64,000 nucleotides of DNA from G963668345 sp965226215 (GTDB lineage: Bacteria > Acidobacteriota > Terriglobia > Bryobacterales > UBA6623): NCBI GenBank assembly GCA_965226215.1, contig CBDDCH010000002.1, positions 3,224,001 to 3,288,000 of the forward strand. Direction: 5' to 3'. The translations under genes were made by a program, and so were the position numbers. Shown here in pieces: positions 25,378 through 34,010 of the stretch. The notes below the pieces were generated by a model, which was not told the origin of the DNA, did no database searches, and saw nothing but the letters and a program-made list of their open reading frames with translations. Within the stretch, counting starts at the first letter, position 1; every line of letters starts with the position of its first letter.

Positions 25378-25426
25378 GAGTAACTTTCCTAGTTCTGATA
25401 GCGTTCCTTGCGTCTGGGGATTCTTA
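25321..25426 (+). repeat. 53-bp tandem duplication
   Basis: Two copies of 53 bp beginning GTAGGAGTAACTTTCCTAGT (25321 and 25374) differ at only a few bases. The period is not a multiple of three, and the first copy's stop is formed at the junction. Confidence 0.85.
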
Positions 25427-25659
25427 ATCCCTCCGTCTCGTATCCGCCCAGCCCGGCGGCCCACCCCTTCCTTCTCACCCACTCGGCTCTGTCTTGGCCC
25501 GCGCCAAGGCCCACCATTGAGACTGGCGTCAAAGCGACAACCGCCGCGGTCATCGAGTTGATGGGGAAGTAGAACGCACAGCACGTTCCGCCCGTGGTTT
25601 TCGTAGTGAGGCGCATTGCGAGTTGCATTCTATTCTTCCGTGAGCTTAGAATGGTAAAT

Positions 25660-25671
25660 GATGACGTCATC
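25660..25671. promoter_or_regulatory. Perfect palindrome, likely antitoxin operator
   Basis: GATGACGTCATC is a 12-bp perfect palindrome ending two bases before the antitoxin start codon. Ribbon-helix-helix antitoxins usually autorepress through such sites. Confidence 0.55.
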
Positions 25672-25673
25672 TG

Positions 25674-25901
25674 ATGACTATGCGCACCATCATTGATCTG
25701 CCGGACGAGCAGCTGGATTCCCTGGCCGAGCTTTGCCGGCAAGGCCGGATCTCCCGAGCGGAAGCGATCCGCCGCGCCGTCGCTCTTTACATCAAGAAAC
25801 ACGGGACAGCCGACAAGGATGAGGCTTTCGGTCTGTGGCGGGGGCGCAAGGTCGAAGGCGTAGCTTACCAGCGAAGGCTTCGCCGCGAGTGGTCTAAGTG
25901 A
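25674..25901 (+). CDS. VapB-like ribbon-helix-helix antitoxin
   Basis: A 75-residue protein with RTIIDLPDEQLDSLAEL and SRAEAIRRAVALYI, the strand and helices of a CopG/Arc-type DNA-binding domain, then a short charged tail that should contact the toxin. The start is ATG 25674 or ATG 25680. The stop overlaps the GTG start of the toxin (25898), so they are coupled. Confidence 0.87.
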   Translation: MTMRTIIDLPDEQLDSLAELCRQGRISRAEAIRRAVALYIKKHGTADKDEAFGLWRGRKVEGVAYQRRLRREWSK

Positions 25902-26263
25902 AGGGGCTGTTCGACACCAATATACTGATCGACTACCTCGCGGGAATCGACGAGGCCCGCCGGGAGCTCGCTCTGTATCGATCGTCGCTGATCAGCGTCA
26001 TTACTTGGATGGAAGTGCTCATCGGGGCTGCTGATGACGAGGAAGAACGGTCACTTCGAAGTTTCCTGTCAAGGTTTCGGTTGCTCGAAGTTGACCAGGC
26101 CGTCGGCGAGTTGGCTGTCTCTATTCGGCGACGAAAAAACATCCGCTTGCCCGATGCGGTTATTTGGGCCACCGCGCAAGCGAATGACGCGCTCTTAGTG
26201 ACGCGGAATACGAAGGACTTTCCGGAAGGCGCACCAGGCGTTCGAGTACCTTATCGAATCTGA
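25898..26263 (+). CDS. VapC-like PIN-domain ribonuclease toxin
   Basis: A 121-residue PIN-domain protein. Acidic catalytic residues appear in LFDTNILIDYL (D6), TWMEVLIGA (E near 41), LPDAVIWATA (D near 87) and a late NTKDF. PIN toxins cut tRNA or rRNA using these acids and a magnesium ion. Length is typical. The GTG start overlaps the antitoxin stop as GTGA. Confidence 0.9.
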   Translation: MKGLFDTNILIDYLAGIDEARRELALYRSSLISVITWMEVLIGAADDEEERSLRSFLSRFRLLEVDQAVGELAVSIRRRKNIRLPDAVIWATAQANDALLVTRNTKDFPEGAPGVRVPYRI

Positions 26264-26362
26264 AAAAGGTGTTGCCCTACTCCGGAACAGGGCTGAGCTC
26301 TTGAAGAAGTCAATCGAAGCGTGGTGTCTACCGAATCTGAAGGCTGGGCCCCGAGCAAGATT

Positions 26363-26902
26363 TCAGAATAGCTCCGTCACAGGAACGGACCAGCCGGGGA
26401 ACAGTTGGGGTTCTTCCAGCAAATCGTCTTCTCCGAGAGGCGCGGAAGAGGCGGCTTGACGGAAAACGTTGACCGTGCGTGTCTTGGGGTAGACGACCCA
26501 GACCACTTGGGATCCCGAGGCCAAGTATTACGCGACTTTTTCCTGAAGGTCTTCCGCTGAGTCGGAAGGCGATACGATCTCTACGGCCAACTCCGGCCCA
26601 GCGGGGACGTATCCGTCAGAGGAGGCCTGCCTGAGGCGTTCTTGGCTGAGGTAGGAGACGTCCGGGATTCGCAACGTAGGTGGATCTTCCGACAGCAGAT
26701 ACGCCACTTCAGAGAAGACGCGGCCGATCATCTTTTCTCTCACGTACGCCGACAGCGCATCGTGAACGTTCTGAGCCACCCAGCTGTGGTGAAACTTTGG
26801 GTGGGTCACCGAAAGCAACTCCCCCTGGTTCAGCTCGTGTCTCTTGCCGTCGTCGGCAAGCTCTTCGAACTCTCTCAGCGTCAATACAGTGGCAGTAGCC
26901 AT
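26363..26902 (-). pseudogene. Uma2-family nuclease gene with internal TAA
   Basis: The first 124 codons encode the start of a Uma2/DUF820 protein (PD-(D/E)XK nuclease fold; GKRHELNQGELL, RIPDVSYLS, PELAVEIVSPSD). A TAA at 26528-26530 stops it. Reading on in the same frame gives the expected C-terminal part (YLASGSQVVWVVYPKTRTVN) to a TGA at 26363-26365. The TAA stands where relatives usually have a glutamate, so a single nonsense change splits an otherwise intact 179-codon gene. Confidence 0.85.
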
Positions 26903-26923
26903 ATGTTTATCTTAACCTTACTC

Positions 26924-28108
26924 TTAACTGCGTCCGAGCGCTTGCTCCAAGTCCGCGATGATGTCTTCGGCGGCTTCGATCCCGACGGAAAGGCGAACGA
27001 GATTATCGCGAATCCCGAGGCGCTGGCGGTGCTTGGGCGCAAGGTCACGGTGGGAGCTCATCGCCGGGTAAAGCATCATAGTATGCACATCGCCCAGGCT
27101 CGTGGCTCGTACGACGAGTTTGAGGGAATCCATGAACTTGAAGATCTCTTCCCTGCCCGCGTCTTTGATTTCGAAGCTCACCATCGCCCCGAATTTTCCT
27201 TCGGGGAAGAGTCTCTGTACCGTTTCGGCGTCCGGGTGATCGGGGTCGCCGGGGAAATAGACGCGCTCTACCCGGGGATGTTCGCCGAGCCACTCGGCGA
27301 CTTTGGTTGCGTTCTCGCACTGCCGCTCGATGCGCAGCGGCAAGGTCTTGATACCCCTCATCGTCAGGTAGGCTTCGAAGGGGCCGAGATTAGGTCCAAT
27401 CGTACGCGTAAGAGACTGCATCAGAGAACGAAAATCTTCCCGAGTGACAACGATACCGCCCAGCACGTCCCCGTGCCCCGAGAGGTATTTCGACACGCTG
27501 TGGACCACAAAGTCCGCGCCCAGAGACAGCGGGCGCATCATCACGGGCGTCGTAAACGTCGCGTCCACGATCACCTGGGCTCCGTGTTTGTGAGCAATCG
27601 CGGCGAGCCTATCCACCGGCGGAACTCGCAGCAACGGATTGGAAATCGTTTCCAGCAACACGCAGGCCGGACTGTGTTCTTCGACTGCCGCCTCGAAAGC
27701 CTCCAGGTCACACGGGTCCGCGAAGCGGACGGACACCCCGCTGGGTTCCAACACGTTCATCAGCAGCACGAAGGTCTGACCGTAGAGCACGTCCGCCGCT
27801 AGGATCGACTTGCGCCGGTCGGTCAGCGCTCCGAGGACGGCCATGTGAAGCGCTGCCATGCCCGAACTGGTCGCGACCGCGAAGTCACCCTCTTCCAGCG
27901 CGGTCATCTGCTCTTCGAGCGCTTCGGTCGTCGGGTTGCCGTAGCGCGCATAGCCTTGTCCCGGCATCTCGTCGGCAAAGACGCGGTCCAAATCCTCAAT
28001 GCGTTCGTAGGAGAAACTCGCCGCGCTAAAAATGGGCGTCGTTACCGGGACATAATCCCCGAGCTTCTTGCGGTCTCCGGCGTGCACGGCGAGTGTTTCA
28101 AGCTTCAT
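26924..28108 (-). CDS. Transsulfuration-family PLP enzyme
   Basis: A 394-residue fold-type I PLP enzyme of the cystathionine gamma-synthase/gamma-lyase and methionine gamma-lyase family. The PLP lysine is in SVSKYLSGHGD. The signature YARYGNPTTEALE and the SSGMAA phosphate loop are present. It makes or breaks C-S bonds in cysteine and methionine metabolism; the exact reaction cannot be told apart by eye. I prefer ATG 28108 (MKLETLAVHAG) over an upstream start. Confidence 0.88.
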   Translation of the reverse strand: MKLETLAVHAGDRKKLGDYVPVTTPIFSAASFSYERIEDLDRVFADEMPGQGYARYGNPTTEALEEQMTALEEGDFAVATSSGMAALHMAVLGALTDRRKSILAADVLYGQTFVLLMNVLEPSGVSVRFADPCDLEAFEAAVEEHSPACVLLETISNPLLRVPPVDRLAAIAHKHGAQVIVDATFTTPVMMRPLSLGADFVVHSVSKYLSGHGDVLGGIVVTREDFRSLMQSLTRTIGPNLGPFEAYLTMRGIKTLPLRIERQCENATKVAEWLGEHPRVERVYFPGDPDHPDAETVQRLFPEGKFGAMVSFEIKDAGREEIFKFMDSLKLVVRATSLGDVHTMMLYPAMSSHRDLAPKHRQRLGIRDNLVRLSVGIEAAEDIIADLEQALGRS

Positions 28109-28147
28109 GGAAGTCCTCGGAAAACGGCTAACTCCGATACCGTTCAC

Positions 28148-28621
28148 TTAAACCGTGATCGAACCAACGATCTTTCCCCGGACTGCACGGTTTGTCATGA
28201 ACGGGCGCGATAAATCACGCCCCGGGGCGGCGCCGGTTGCCACCTTCCGCCTTGACCCTGCGGGGGGCCGGCCCTCGAGCCGGCCCGTCCTCCCATTTCT
28301 TAGGATCGAGCAGGTTCGCGTTTCGGCGGGGCGGACGCAGATCTCCTTCTCCCCACGGCGTTTTCATGAGAAAGCCCGGCGAACCCGTGACTGTGATTAT
28401 AACCGTTGATCAGCTACGCCGATGAGCCGGGCGGCCCGGCTTATTACGTGAACGAACGAGGGGAGGGCGTCTGACACGGCGTTGGTTGGTGTCGAGTTGC
28501 GATGATGCTCGAGAAGTAGGTCGGCGGACCGCGCACGAGGTCAACGGAGTGTGCTCTCAACAGTCGAATTCGGTTCTTCGCGCTACAATGAAGGAAATAT
28601 CGCCGCCCTTTTTCTCCTACC
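28148..28621. other. Divergent intergenic region with hairpin
   Basis: A 474-bp divergent gap. It contains a strong hairpin at 28265-28286 (8-bp stem GGGCCGGC/GCCGGCCC, 6-base loop) that lacks a T tract. A TACAAT at 28584-28589 may be the secA -10. No gene is supported. Confidence 0.5.
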
Positions 28622-31420
28622 ATGCTTGAAAATCTTCTTGCCCAGGTCTTCGGGACCAGGCACGCACGGGAAGTCAAGAAAATGCAGCCCATCGTGGCTG
28701 CCGTCGGTGACCACGAGCCCAGTCTCCGCGAGCTGACGGACGATCAGCTGGCGGCTAAAACTCCCCAGTTCAGGCAGCGTCTCGACAACGGGGAAGACCT
28801 CGACGACCTGCTCCCCGAAGCCTTCGCCGTCTGTCGCGAAGTCGGACGCCGCGCGGTCCAGATGAGGCATTTCGATGTGCAGTTGATCGGTGGCACCGTC
28901 CTACACCGGGGTCAGATCGCGGAGATGAAGACCGGCGAAGGCAAGACTCTGGTTGCCACGCTGTCCGCGTATTTGAATGCGCTCAAAGGTAAAGGAGTCC
29001 ACATTATCACGGTCAACGATTACCTGGCGCGGCGCGATGCGGAGTGGATGGGCAAGATCTACAAGTTTCTGGGCCTCAGTGTCGGCGTGATTGTTCACGG
29101 TTTGACAGATGTGGAGCGCCGCGAAAGTTACAACACCGATATCACCTATGGCACGAACAACGAGTTTGGGTTCGATTACCTTCGCGACAACATGAAGTTC
29201 GATCGCAGCGGTTGCGTGCAGCGAGAGCACGACTTCGCGATTGTCGACGAGGTCGACTCCATCCTGATTGACGAAGCCCGCACACCGCTGATCATCTCCG
29301 GTCCCAGCGAGGAATCGACCGACAAGTACTACAAAATCAACCGCGTCATTCCCAAGCTTGGGAAAGGCGAGGTGATTGAAGGAGATGAACCGCGCGACCG
29401 CACCTACACGGGCGATTTCATCCTGGACGAGAAACACCGCACCGCCTGGCTGACCGAACAGGGGGAAAGCCGGGTCGAGGAAGCGCTCGGAATCTCGAAC
29501 ATCAACGAATTAGTGAACTACGAAATCAAGCACGGTGTCGAGCAGTCCCTGAAGGCGCACACTCTTTTCCAGCGCGACAAGGACTACGTCGTCAAGGACG
29601 GCCAAGTCATTATCGTCGACGAGTTCACCGGCCGGCTGATGCCCGGCCGACGCTGGAGTGACGGACTCCATCAGGCGGTTGAAGCCAAGGAACGGGTCAA
29701 GATCGAACGAGAGAATCAGACCCTGGCTACGGTCACCTTCCAAAACTACTTCCGCATGTACAGCAAGCTGGCCGGCATGACGGGTACCGCTGATACCGAA
29801 GCCCCGGAGTTCGGTAAGATCTACAAGCTTGACGTTGTTGTCATCCCCACCAACCGGCCTTTGATCCGCAACGAGCATGACGACATCGTCTACCGCACCG
29901 AAGAAGAGAAGTTCCGCAATGCCGCGGTGGAAATCAAGGAGCGCCACGAGCGGGGACAGCCGGTGCTCGTGGGCACGATTTCCATCGAGAAATCGGAAAC
30001 ACTTTCCCGCATTTTGAAGAAGGCGGGCGTCAAACACGAAGTCCTTAACGCCAAACAGCATGATCGCGAAGCGCGGATCGTCGCTCAGGCCGGAAGCAAG
30101 GGCGCGGTGACCGTTTCCACTAACATGGCCGGTCGCGGGACCGACATCCTGCTCGGGGGCAACCCCGACTTCTTGGCTCGCGAGCACCTCATTAAGAAGG
30201 GCCAAAACCCGGATTTGATTCCACCAGAAGAGTGGCAGGAGACCTTCAACAGGTTCAAAGACCGGACAGACCATGAACACGACGAGGTCGTCGCCCTCGG
30301 AGGGTTGCATATCCTGGGCACGGAACGTCACGAGGCGCGCCGCATCGATAACCAGCTTCGTGGTCGAGCCGGCCGTCAGGGAGATCCGGGAAGTTCGAGT
30401 TTCTATCTTTCTTTGCAGGACGATCTATTGCGCATCTTCGGCGGGGAGAAAGTCCAGAACCTGATGCTGAGGCTGGGCATGGAAGAGGACATGCCGATCG
30501 AGTCGCGGCTGATCACCAAGCGCATTGAGGCTGCCCAGAAAGCGGTCGAGGCCCAAAACTTCGCCGCCCGCAAGCACCTGCTGGAGTATGACGACGTGAT
30601 GAACAAGCAGCGCGAAGCCGTCTACGGCATGCGTGCCAAGCTGCTCGAAGGGAGCGACCAGAAAGAATACATCGTTGGCCTCAGCGGAGATATCGTGGGT
30701 GATTTCGTCGATACGCGCTGCCCGGGCAAAACGCATCCCGACACGTGGGCGTTGGCGGAGCTACGAACTGACGTGGCCAGTCAGTTCGGGTTGAAGGTCG
30801 ATCACATAGAGCTCGAGTCGAAGGGGCGCGAAGAGATCGTTGACGACATCACTACCTATCTTACGGAGCAGTACGAGCAGAAAGAGCAGGTGGTTGGTCC
30901 CGAACGCATGCGCTATACCGAGCGGATGATTATGCTCCAGCTTCTCGACTCGCAGTGGAAGGATCATTTGCTTTCGATGGATCACCTCAAGGAAGGAATC
31001 GGTCTGCGAGGTTACGGACAAAAAGATCCGCTGGTCGAGTACAAAAAGGAATCGTTCGAGTTGTTTCAGCAAATGATGGCGCGGTTCGACGAGGAGACGA
31101 TTCGTATTTTGTACTCCTTGCAGCCAAGCGTTGCCCGTCGTGAAGATCTCGGACGCCGTGCGCTGGCGATACCGTCAGAGCCCGAGGAAGAAGAGCCGGT
31201 TCCCGTGGGAGTAGCGACCGGCGGGGGAGATTCGCTCGAAGAGTTTACGCGCGATGTCCGCCGCAAGAAGGAGCGCGAACTGGCTCACGTTCAAATGGCT
31301 GGGTCGGGAGGAAGGGCTGAGGTGAAGCAAGTCGTCCGCGGTCAGAAGGTCGGCCGCAACCAGCCTTGCCCGTGCGGCAGTGGAAAGAAGTACAAGAAGT
31401 GCTGTGGGCGTGCTGCGTAA
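28622..31420 (+). CDS. secA: Preprotein translocase ATPase SecA
   Basis: A 932-residue SecA, the cytoplasmic motor that drives proteins through SecYEG. The Walker A MKTGEGKTL is at 102-110 and the Walker B/DEAD-type VDEVDSILIDEAR at 208-220. The glycine- and arginine-rich motifs TNMAGRGTDILLGG and RGRAGRQGDPG mark the second ATPase domain. The C-terminus has the SEC-C zinc-binding motif CPCGSGKKYKKCC, used to contact SecB and the ribosome. Length is normal. It starts at ATG 28622. Confidence 0.97.
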   Translation: MLENLLAQVFGTRHAREVKKMQPIVAAVGDHEPSLRELTDDQLAAKTPQFRQRLDNGEDLDDLLPEAFAVCREVGRRAVQMRHFDVQLIGGTVLHRGQIAEMKTGEGKTLVATLSAYLNALKGKGVHIITVNDYLARRDAEWMGKIYKFLGLSVGVIVHGLTDVERRESYNTDITYGTNNEFGFDYLRDNMKFDRSGCVQREHDFAIVDEVDSILIDEARTPLIISGPSEESTDKYYKINRVIPKLGKGEVIEGDEPRDRTYTGDFILDEKHRTAWLTEQGESRVEEALGISNINELVNYEIKHGVEQSLKAHTLFQRDKDYVVKDGQVIIVDEFTGRLMPGRRWSDGLHQAVEAKERVKIERENQTLATVTFQNYFRMYSKLAGMTGTADTEAPEFGKIYKLDVVVIPTNRPLIRNEHDDIVYRTEEEKFRNAAVEIKERHERGQPVLVGTISIEKSETLSRILKKAGVKHEVLNAKQHDREARIVAQAGSKGAVTVSTNMAGRGTDILLGGNPDFLAREHLIKKGQNPDLIPPEEWQETFNRFKDRTDHEHDEVVALGGLHILGTERHEARRIDNQLRGRAGRQGDPGSSSFYLSLQDDLLRIFGGEKVQNLMLRLGMEEDMPIESRLITKRIEAAQKAVEAQNFAARKHLLEYDDVMNKQREAVYGMRAKLLEGSDQKEYIVGLSGDIVGDFVDTRCPGKTHPDTWALAELRTDVASQFGLKVDHIELESKGREEIVDDITTYLTEQYEQKEQVVGPERMRYTERMIMLQLLDSQWKDHLLSMDHLKEGIGLRGYGQKDPLVEYKKESFELFQQMMARFDEETIRILYSLQPSVARREDLGRRALAIPSEPEEEEPVPVGVATGGGDSLEEFTRDVRRKKERELAHVQMAGSGGRAEVKQVVRGQKVGRNQPCPCGSGKKYKKCCGRAA

Positions 31421-31539
31421 GCGATTCCCTGTCAACAGGAGACCGCCTTCTGGTCATGACATTTTGCAATCCTGTTCCTGAACAAGGAGTCACCGTTTGG
31501 AACGCTGCCACGCGTGCGCAGGGGCCCGCGCCCTTGGAG

Positions 31540-31559
31540 TAGTGAGAAATGTGGGCTAG
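31540..31559. repeat. MITE-like terminal fragment
   Basis: AGTGAGAAATGTGGGCTAG matches the right terminus of the 185-bp repeat family. The ATG start of the next gene lies inside it. Confidence 0.6.
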
Positions 31560-32544
31560 TTCCTTACTGGCGGTCTTGTTGCTACCGGCGATGGCCTCCG
31601 CTGCCATCCTTCCCGAGGCCCTGGGAGACTTCGAACCAAAGAATGTGGATCCTTTGCTGCCGTCGGACGAAGCGATTTTTGCGGAATTCGGCTTTGAAGA
31701 AGGGGAGCGCGCTCGCTACGTCACACCGGACGAGAGATCGGTAGAGATATCCGCCAGCCGATTTGAAGACCCCACCGGCGCCTTCGCGGCTTTTCAGTGG
31801 CTCCAGCCGGTGAAAGGAGACGAGGTGGCGTACGGTCAGCGGGCGCTAAAAAGTGGTGACCGAACTCTCATCCAATTCGGCAACTATCTGGTTGAAATGC
31901 GTGGCGCCGAACCAGTCGACGAGCACGTCGAGGTGATGCTGGCCTTTCTTCCCCGTGTTCAGATGTCCGCGGACCCGCCGGTGCTGGAGTATGTTCCCTT
32001 GGACAACCTGGTCCCGAATTCGCGAAGGCACGTCTTGGGACCGGCGACCCTCGAGAAGCTGGCGGCCGAAATTCCACCTTCGGTCGCGGCTTTTCGCTTT
32101 GACGCCGAAGCCCAGTACGCCCACTACAACAGCCCCCAGGGCCAGCTGCGGATGCTTTTGTTCAGCTATCCCACCCCGCAAATTGCCCGTGGACAACTGG
32201 AAGAGTTCCAAAAACTGCCCGGGGTAATCTCCAAGCGAGCCGGGCCATTGGTGGCGGTCGTAGTCTCTCCTCCGTCAGCGGACGAAGCCGAACGCTTACT
32301 CGCCAAAGTGCGCTACCGGGCCGAGATCACTCTGCACCACCGTAATTTGACGCGCAGCGAGACCTTGTGGACTCTTCTGACCGACATTATCATCTTTAGT
32401 CTGATCCTCGCCGGTTTGATGATTGTTGGCGGCGTTCTTGTAGCTTCCACTCGCCTCCTCGCCACACGGTATGCACCCCAGTCGATGTTCGCTACCCCGG
32501 AGGATTCCGGCATCGTCAGGCTCGACATCGAGGACCGTCCCTAG
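31549..32544 (+). CDS. DUF6599-like envelope protein
   Basis: A 331-residue protein with an N-terminal signal sequence (MWASSLLAVLLLPAMASAA), a periplasmic region of about 240 residues, and one C-terminal membrane helix (IIIFSLILAGLMIVGGVLV, about 278-296). It resembles DUF6599 proteins common in Acidobacteriota; their role is unknown. The start codon lies inside a dispersed-repeat terminus, so the current 5' end may have been remodelled by that repeat. It follows secA by 128 bp. Confidence 0.75.
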   Translation: MWASSLLAVLLLPAMASAAILPEALGDFEPKNVDPLLPSDEAIFAEFGFEEGERARYVTPDERSVEISASRFEDPTGAFAAFQWLQPVKGDEVAYGQRALKSGDRTLIQFGNYLVEMRGAEPVDEHVEVMLAFLPRVQMSADPPVLEYVPLDNLVPNSRRHVLGPATLEKLAAEIPPSVAAFRFDAEAQYAHYNSPQGQLRMLLFSYPTPQIARGQLEEFQKLPGVISKRAGPLVAVVVSPPSADEAERLLAKVRYRAEITLHHRNLTRSETLWTLLTDIIIFSLILAGLMIVGGVLVASTRLLATRYAPQSMFATPEDSGIVRLDIEDRP

Positions 32545-32714
32545 CGCGCTTCTGCTTGATTGCAAAAGTTCGCGTATCTAAAAGCCCTTTCCCTAAAGAG
32601 TGTACCGATCGTCGATCCGGCCCGGAAGTGGTTTGTTCGCAGAGCCTTCCGAGCCGCAACCGTCAGGGAGTGCCCATGGACCTTCGCCAAGATAAACGGA
32701 GCCGCGACCCTCAG

Positions 32715-32821
32715 AGTCTGTGAAAAAACCGGGGACTGTCCCAAGCACCGTGCGCGGGCGAGACGTTTTATCAATGACTTACGGGAGGCGCGGTGGACTG
32801 TCCCAAGGTTTTTTCACAGAC
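32715..32821. repeat. 107-bp MITE with 15-bp ends and 7-bp target duplication
   Basis: The termini GTCTGTGAAAAAACC (32716-32730) and GGTTTTTTCACAGAC (32807-32821) are perfect inverted repeats. CCCTCAG flanks both sides (32708-32714 and 32822-32828). Removing the element restores a motif like that at 32650-32672, which supports insertion into an older short repeat. Confidence 0.8.
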
Positions 32822-32884
32822 CCCTCAGGGAGCGGTTCAGAGATTGTCCACTCATAAACGGTCGTCAACTTATGGAACCAAGCA

Positions 32885-33069
32885 CTAGCCCGCTTTTCTC
32901 ACCAGGTGGCGAGGCGAAGTGCGTGAGAGGCCCGTCAGTACAAGGCGCGCGCCGCTCAGCGCGCGGAGGCGTACTTGAACAGTACGTTGAGCACGGTGAG
33001 CAAGCGCAACGAAGTAATGGCGGGCCTATCGCGTGCTTCGACCGTCAGCTGGTGAGAAATGCGGGCTAG
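32885..33069. repeat. 185-bp MITE-like repeat, best copy
   Basis: The ends CTAGCCCGCTTTTCTCACCA and TGGTGAGAAATGCGGGCTAG are near-perfect inverted repeats. The interior closely matches the reverse complement of 38583-38788, including GGCGAAGTGCGTGAGAGG and TGCTTCGACCGTCAG. It has no open reading frame of note. Confidence 0.85.
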
Positions 33070-33190
33070 GCCCGGCTTCCCAATGGCTGCAAGCCTCCGG
33101 GAATCAGCGAGTTGCTCGCTTCGGCTAGCGTAAAGCAGAGTGCCACCAGCCTACGGTTGACATACTGCCTCTAGCCAGCTAAAATTATTT

Positions 33191-33206
33191 TTTAGGGTTA
33201 CCTAAA
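33191..33206. promoter_or_regulatory. DtxR-type operator in front of regulator gene
   Basis: TTTAGG-GTTA-CCTAAA is an inverted repeat resembling iron/manganese boxes bound by DtxR, IdeR and MntR-type repressors. It lies 16 bp upstream of the regulator start codon, in an A/T-rich stretch, so autoregulation is likely. Confidence 0.65.
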
Positions 33207-33222
33207 TTTTGGCGGACTACTG

Positions 33223-33912
33223 ATGGCCTCTGAGGCAGTCGACGACTATCTGAAGGCTATCTTCGAGATCGCGGGTGAGACGGGACGCGCGAGCACGGTT
33301 GAGCTCGCGAAGCGGCTCAGCGTAGCGCCGGCCTCGGTGACTGGGATGTTACGTAAACTCGCCGAGCAGACGCCCCCCCGGGTCAGCTACACCAAGCATC
33401 GCGGTGCGAGTCTAACCGACGAGGGCCGTCTTCGGGCACTCGAGGTGATTCGGCATCATCGCCTGATCGAGCTGTTCTTGCACAATTCGCTGGACTACAG
33501 ACTGGACGAAGTGCACGAAGAGGCCGAAAAGCTTGAACACGCAATTTCCGAAACATTCGAGGAGCGAATCGCTCAACAACTGGGTGATCCCGAAGTTGAT
33601 CCACACGGGCATCCCATTCCGCGCAAAGACGGCACGATCCCCAAACGGCGCGAAATCTGCCTCATCGAGCTCGACGCCGGCAGCGGCGCAACAGTATCTC
33701 GGGTTTCAGATAGCGATACCGACATCTTGCGGTACTTGTCGGAGCTGGGTGTTCTCCCGGGGGCACGATTGGAGCTTAGCGAGAAAGCGCCGTTTGACGG
33801 TCCGCTGATTTTGCAGGTTGAAGGCTTTTCCGACATCCGGGCCTTGGGCAGGAAGGTGGCTTGTCAGATCCATGTCGTACCCGACCCAGGCCCACAAAAC
33901 AAACGCGGATGA
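33223..33912 (+). CDS. DtxR/MntR-family metal-dependent repressor
   Basis: A 229-residue metalloregulator with an N-terminal winged helix (residues 1-70), dimerisation domain (70-140) and a C-terminal FeoA/SH3-like domain (155-222). Metal-site residues can be placed: D8, H79, E102, E105 and H106. D8 and E102 match the MntR type rather than DtxR's Met10 and Cys102, but K11 replaces the MntR glutamate. It sits at the head of a ferrous-iron uptake operon, so iron control is likely in spite of the MntR-like ligands. A DtxR-like box lies just upstream. Confidence 0.88.
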   Translation: MASEAVDDYLKAIFEIAGETGRASTVELAKRLSVAPASVTGMLRKLAEQTPPRVSYTKHRGASLTDEGRLRALEVIRHHRLIELFLHNSLDYRLDEVHEEAEKLEHAISETFEERIAQQLGDPEVDPHGHPIPRKDGTIPKRREICLIELDAGSGATVSRVSDSDTDILRYLSELGVLPGARLELSEKAPFDGPLILQVEGFSDIRALGRKVACQIHVVPDPGPQNKRG

Positions 33913-34010
33913 TCACTTTAGATGTAGCGGCCGCTTCCTGCGCGGCCTCTTCGTGGTTGGACGGTCGCGGAAACCAAATCCGGCGAAAAGCTAGCCGCCG
34001 GAGCTAGAGC

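Larger units (their letters stand above)
32545..33222. other. Intergenic region holding two MITE-like elements
   Basis: No gene is supported. The region contains a 107-bp element (32715-32821) with a target duplication, a 185-bp element (32885-33069), and a DtxR-type box just before the regulator gene. Confidence 0.65.

Noticed and set aside
25389..25802. A 137-codon minus-strand open frame
   Set aside because: It spans the tandem duplication, runs antisense through the antitoxin gene and shows no recognisable domain.
28265..28286. Hairpin as a rho-independent terminator
   Set aside because: The stem is strong, but no T tract follows on either strand and it lies between divergent gene starts, so a terminator is unlikely.
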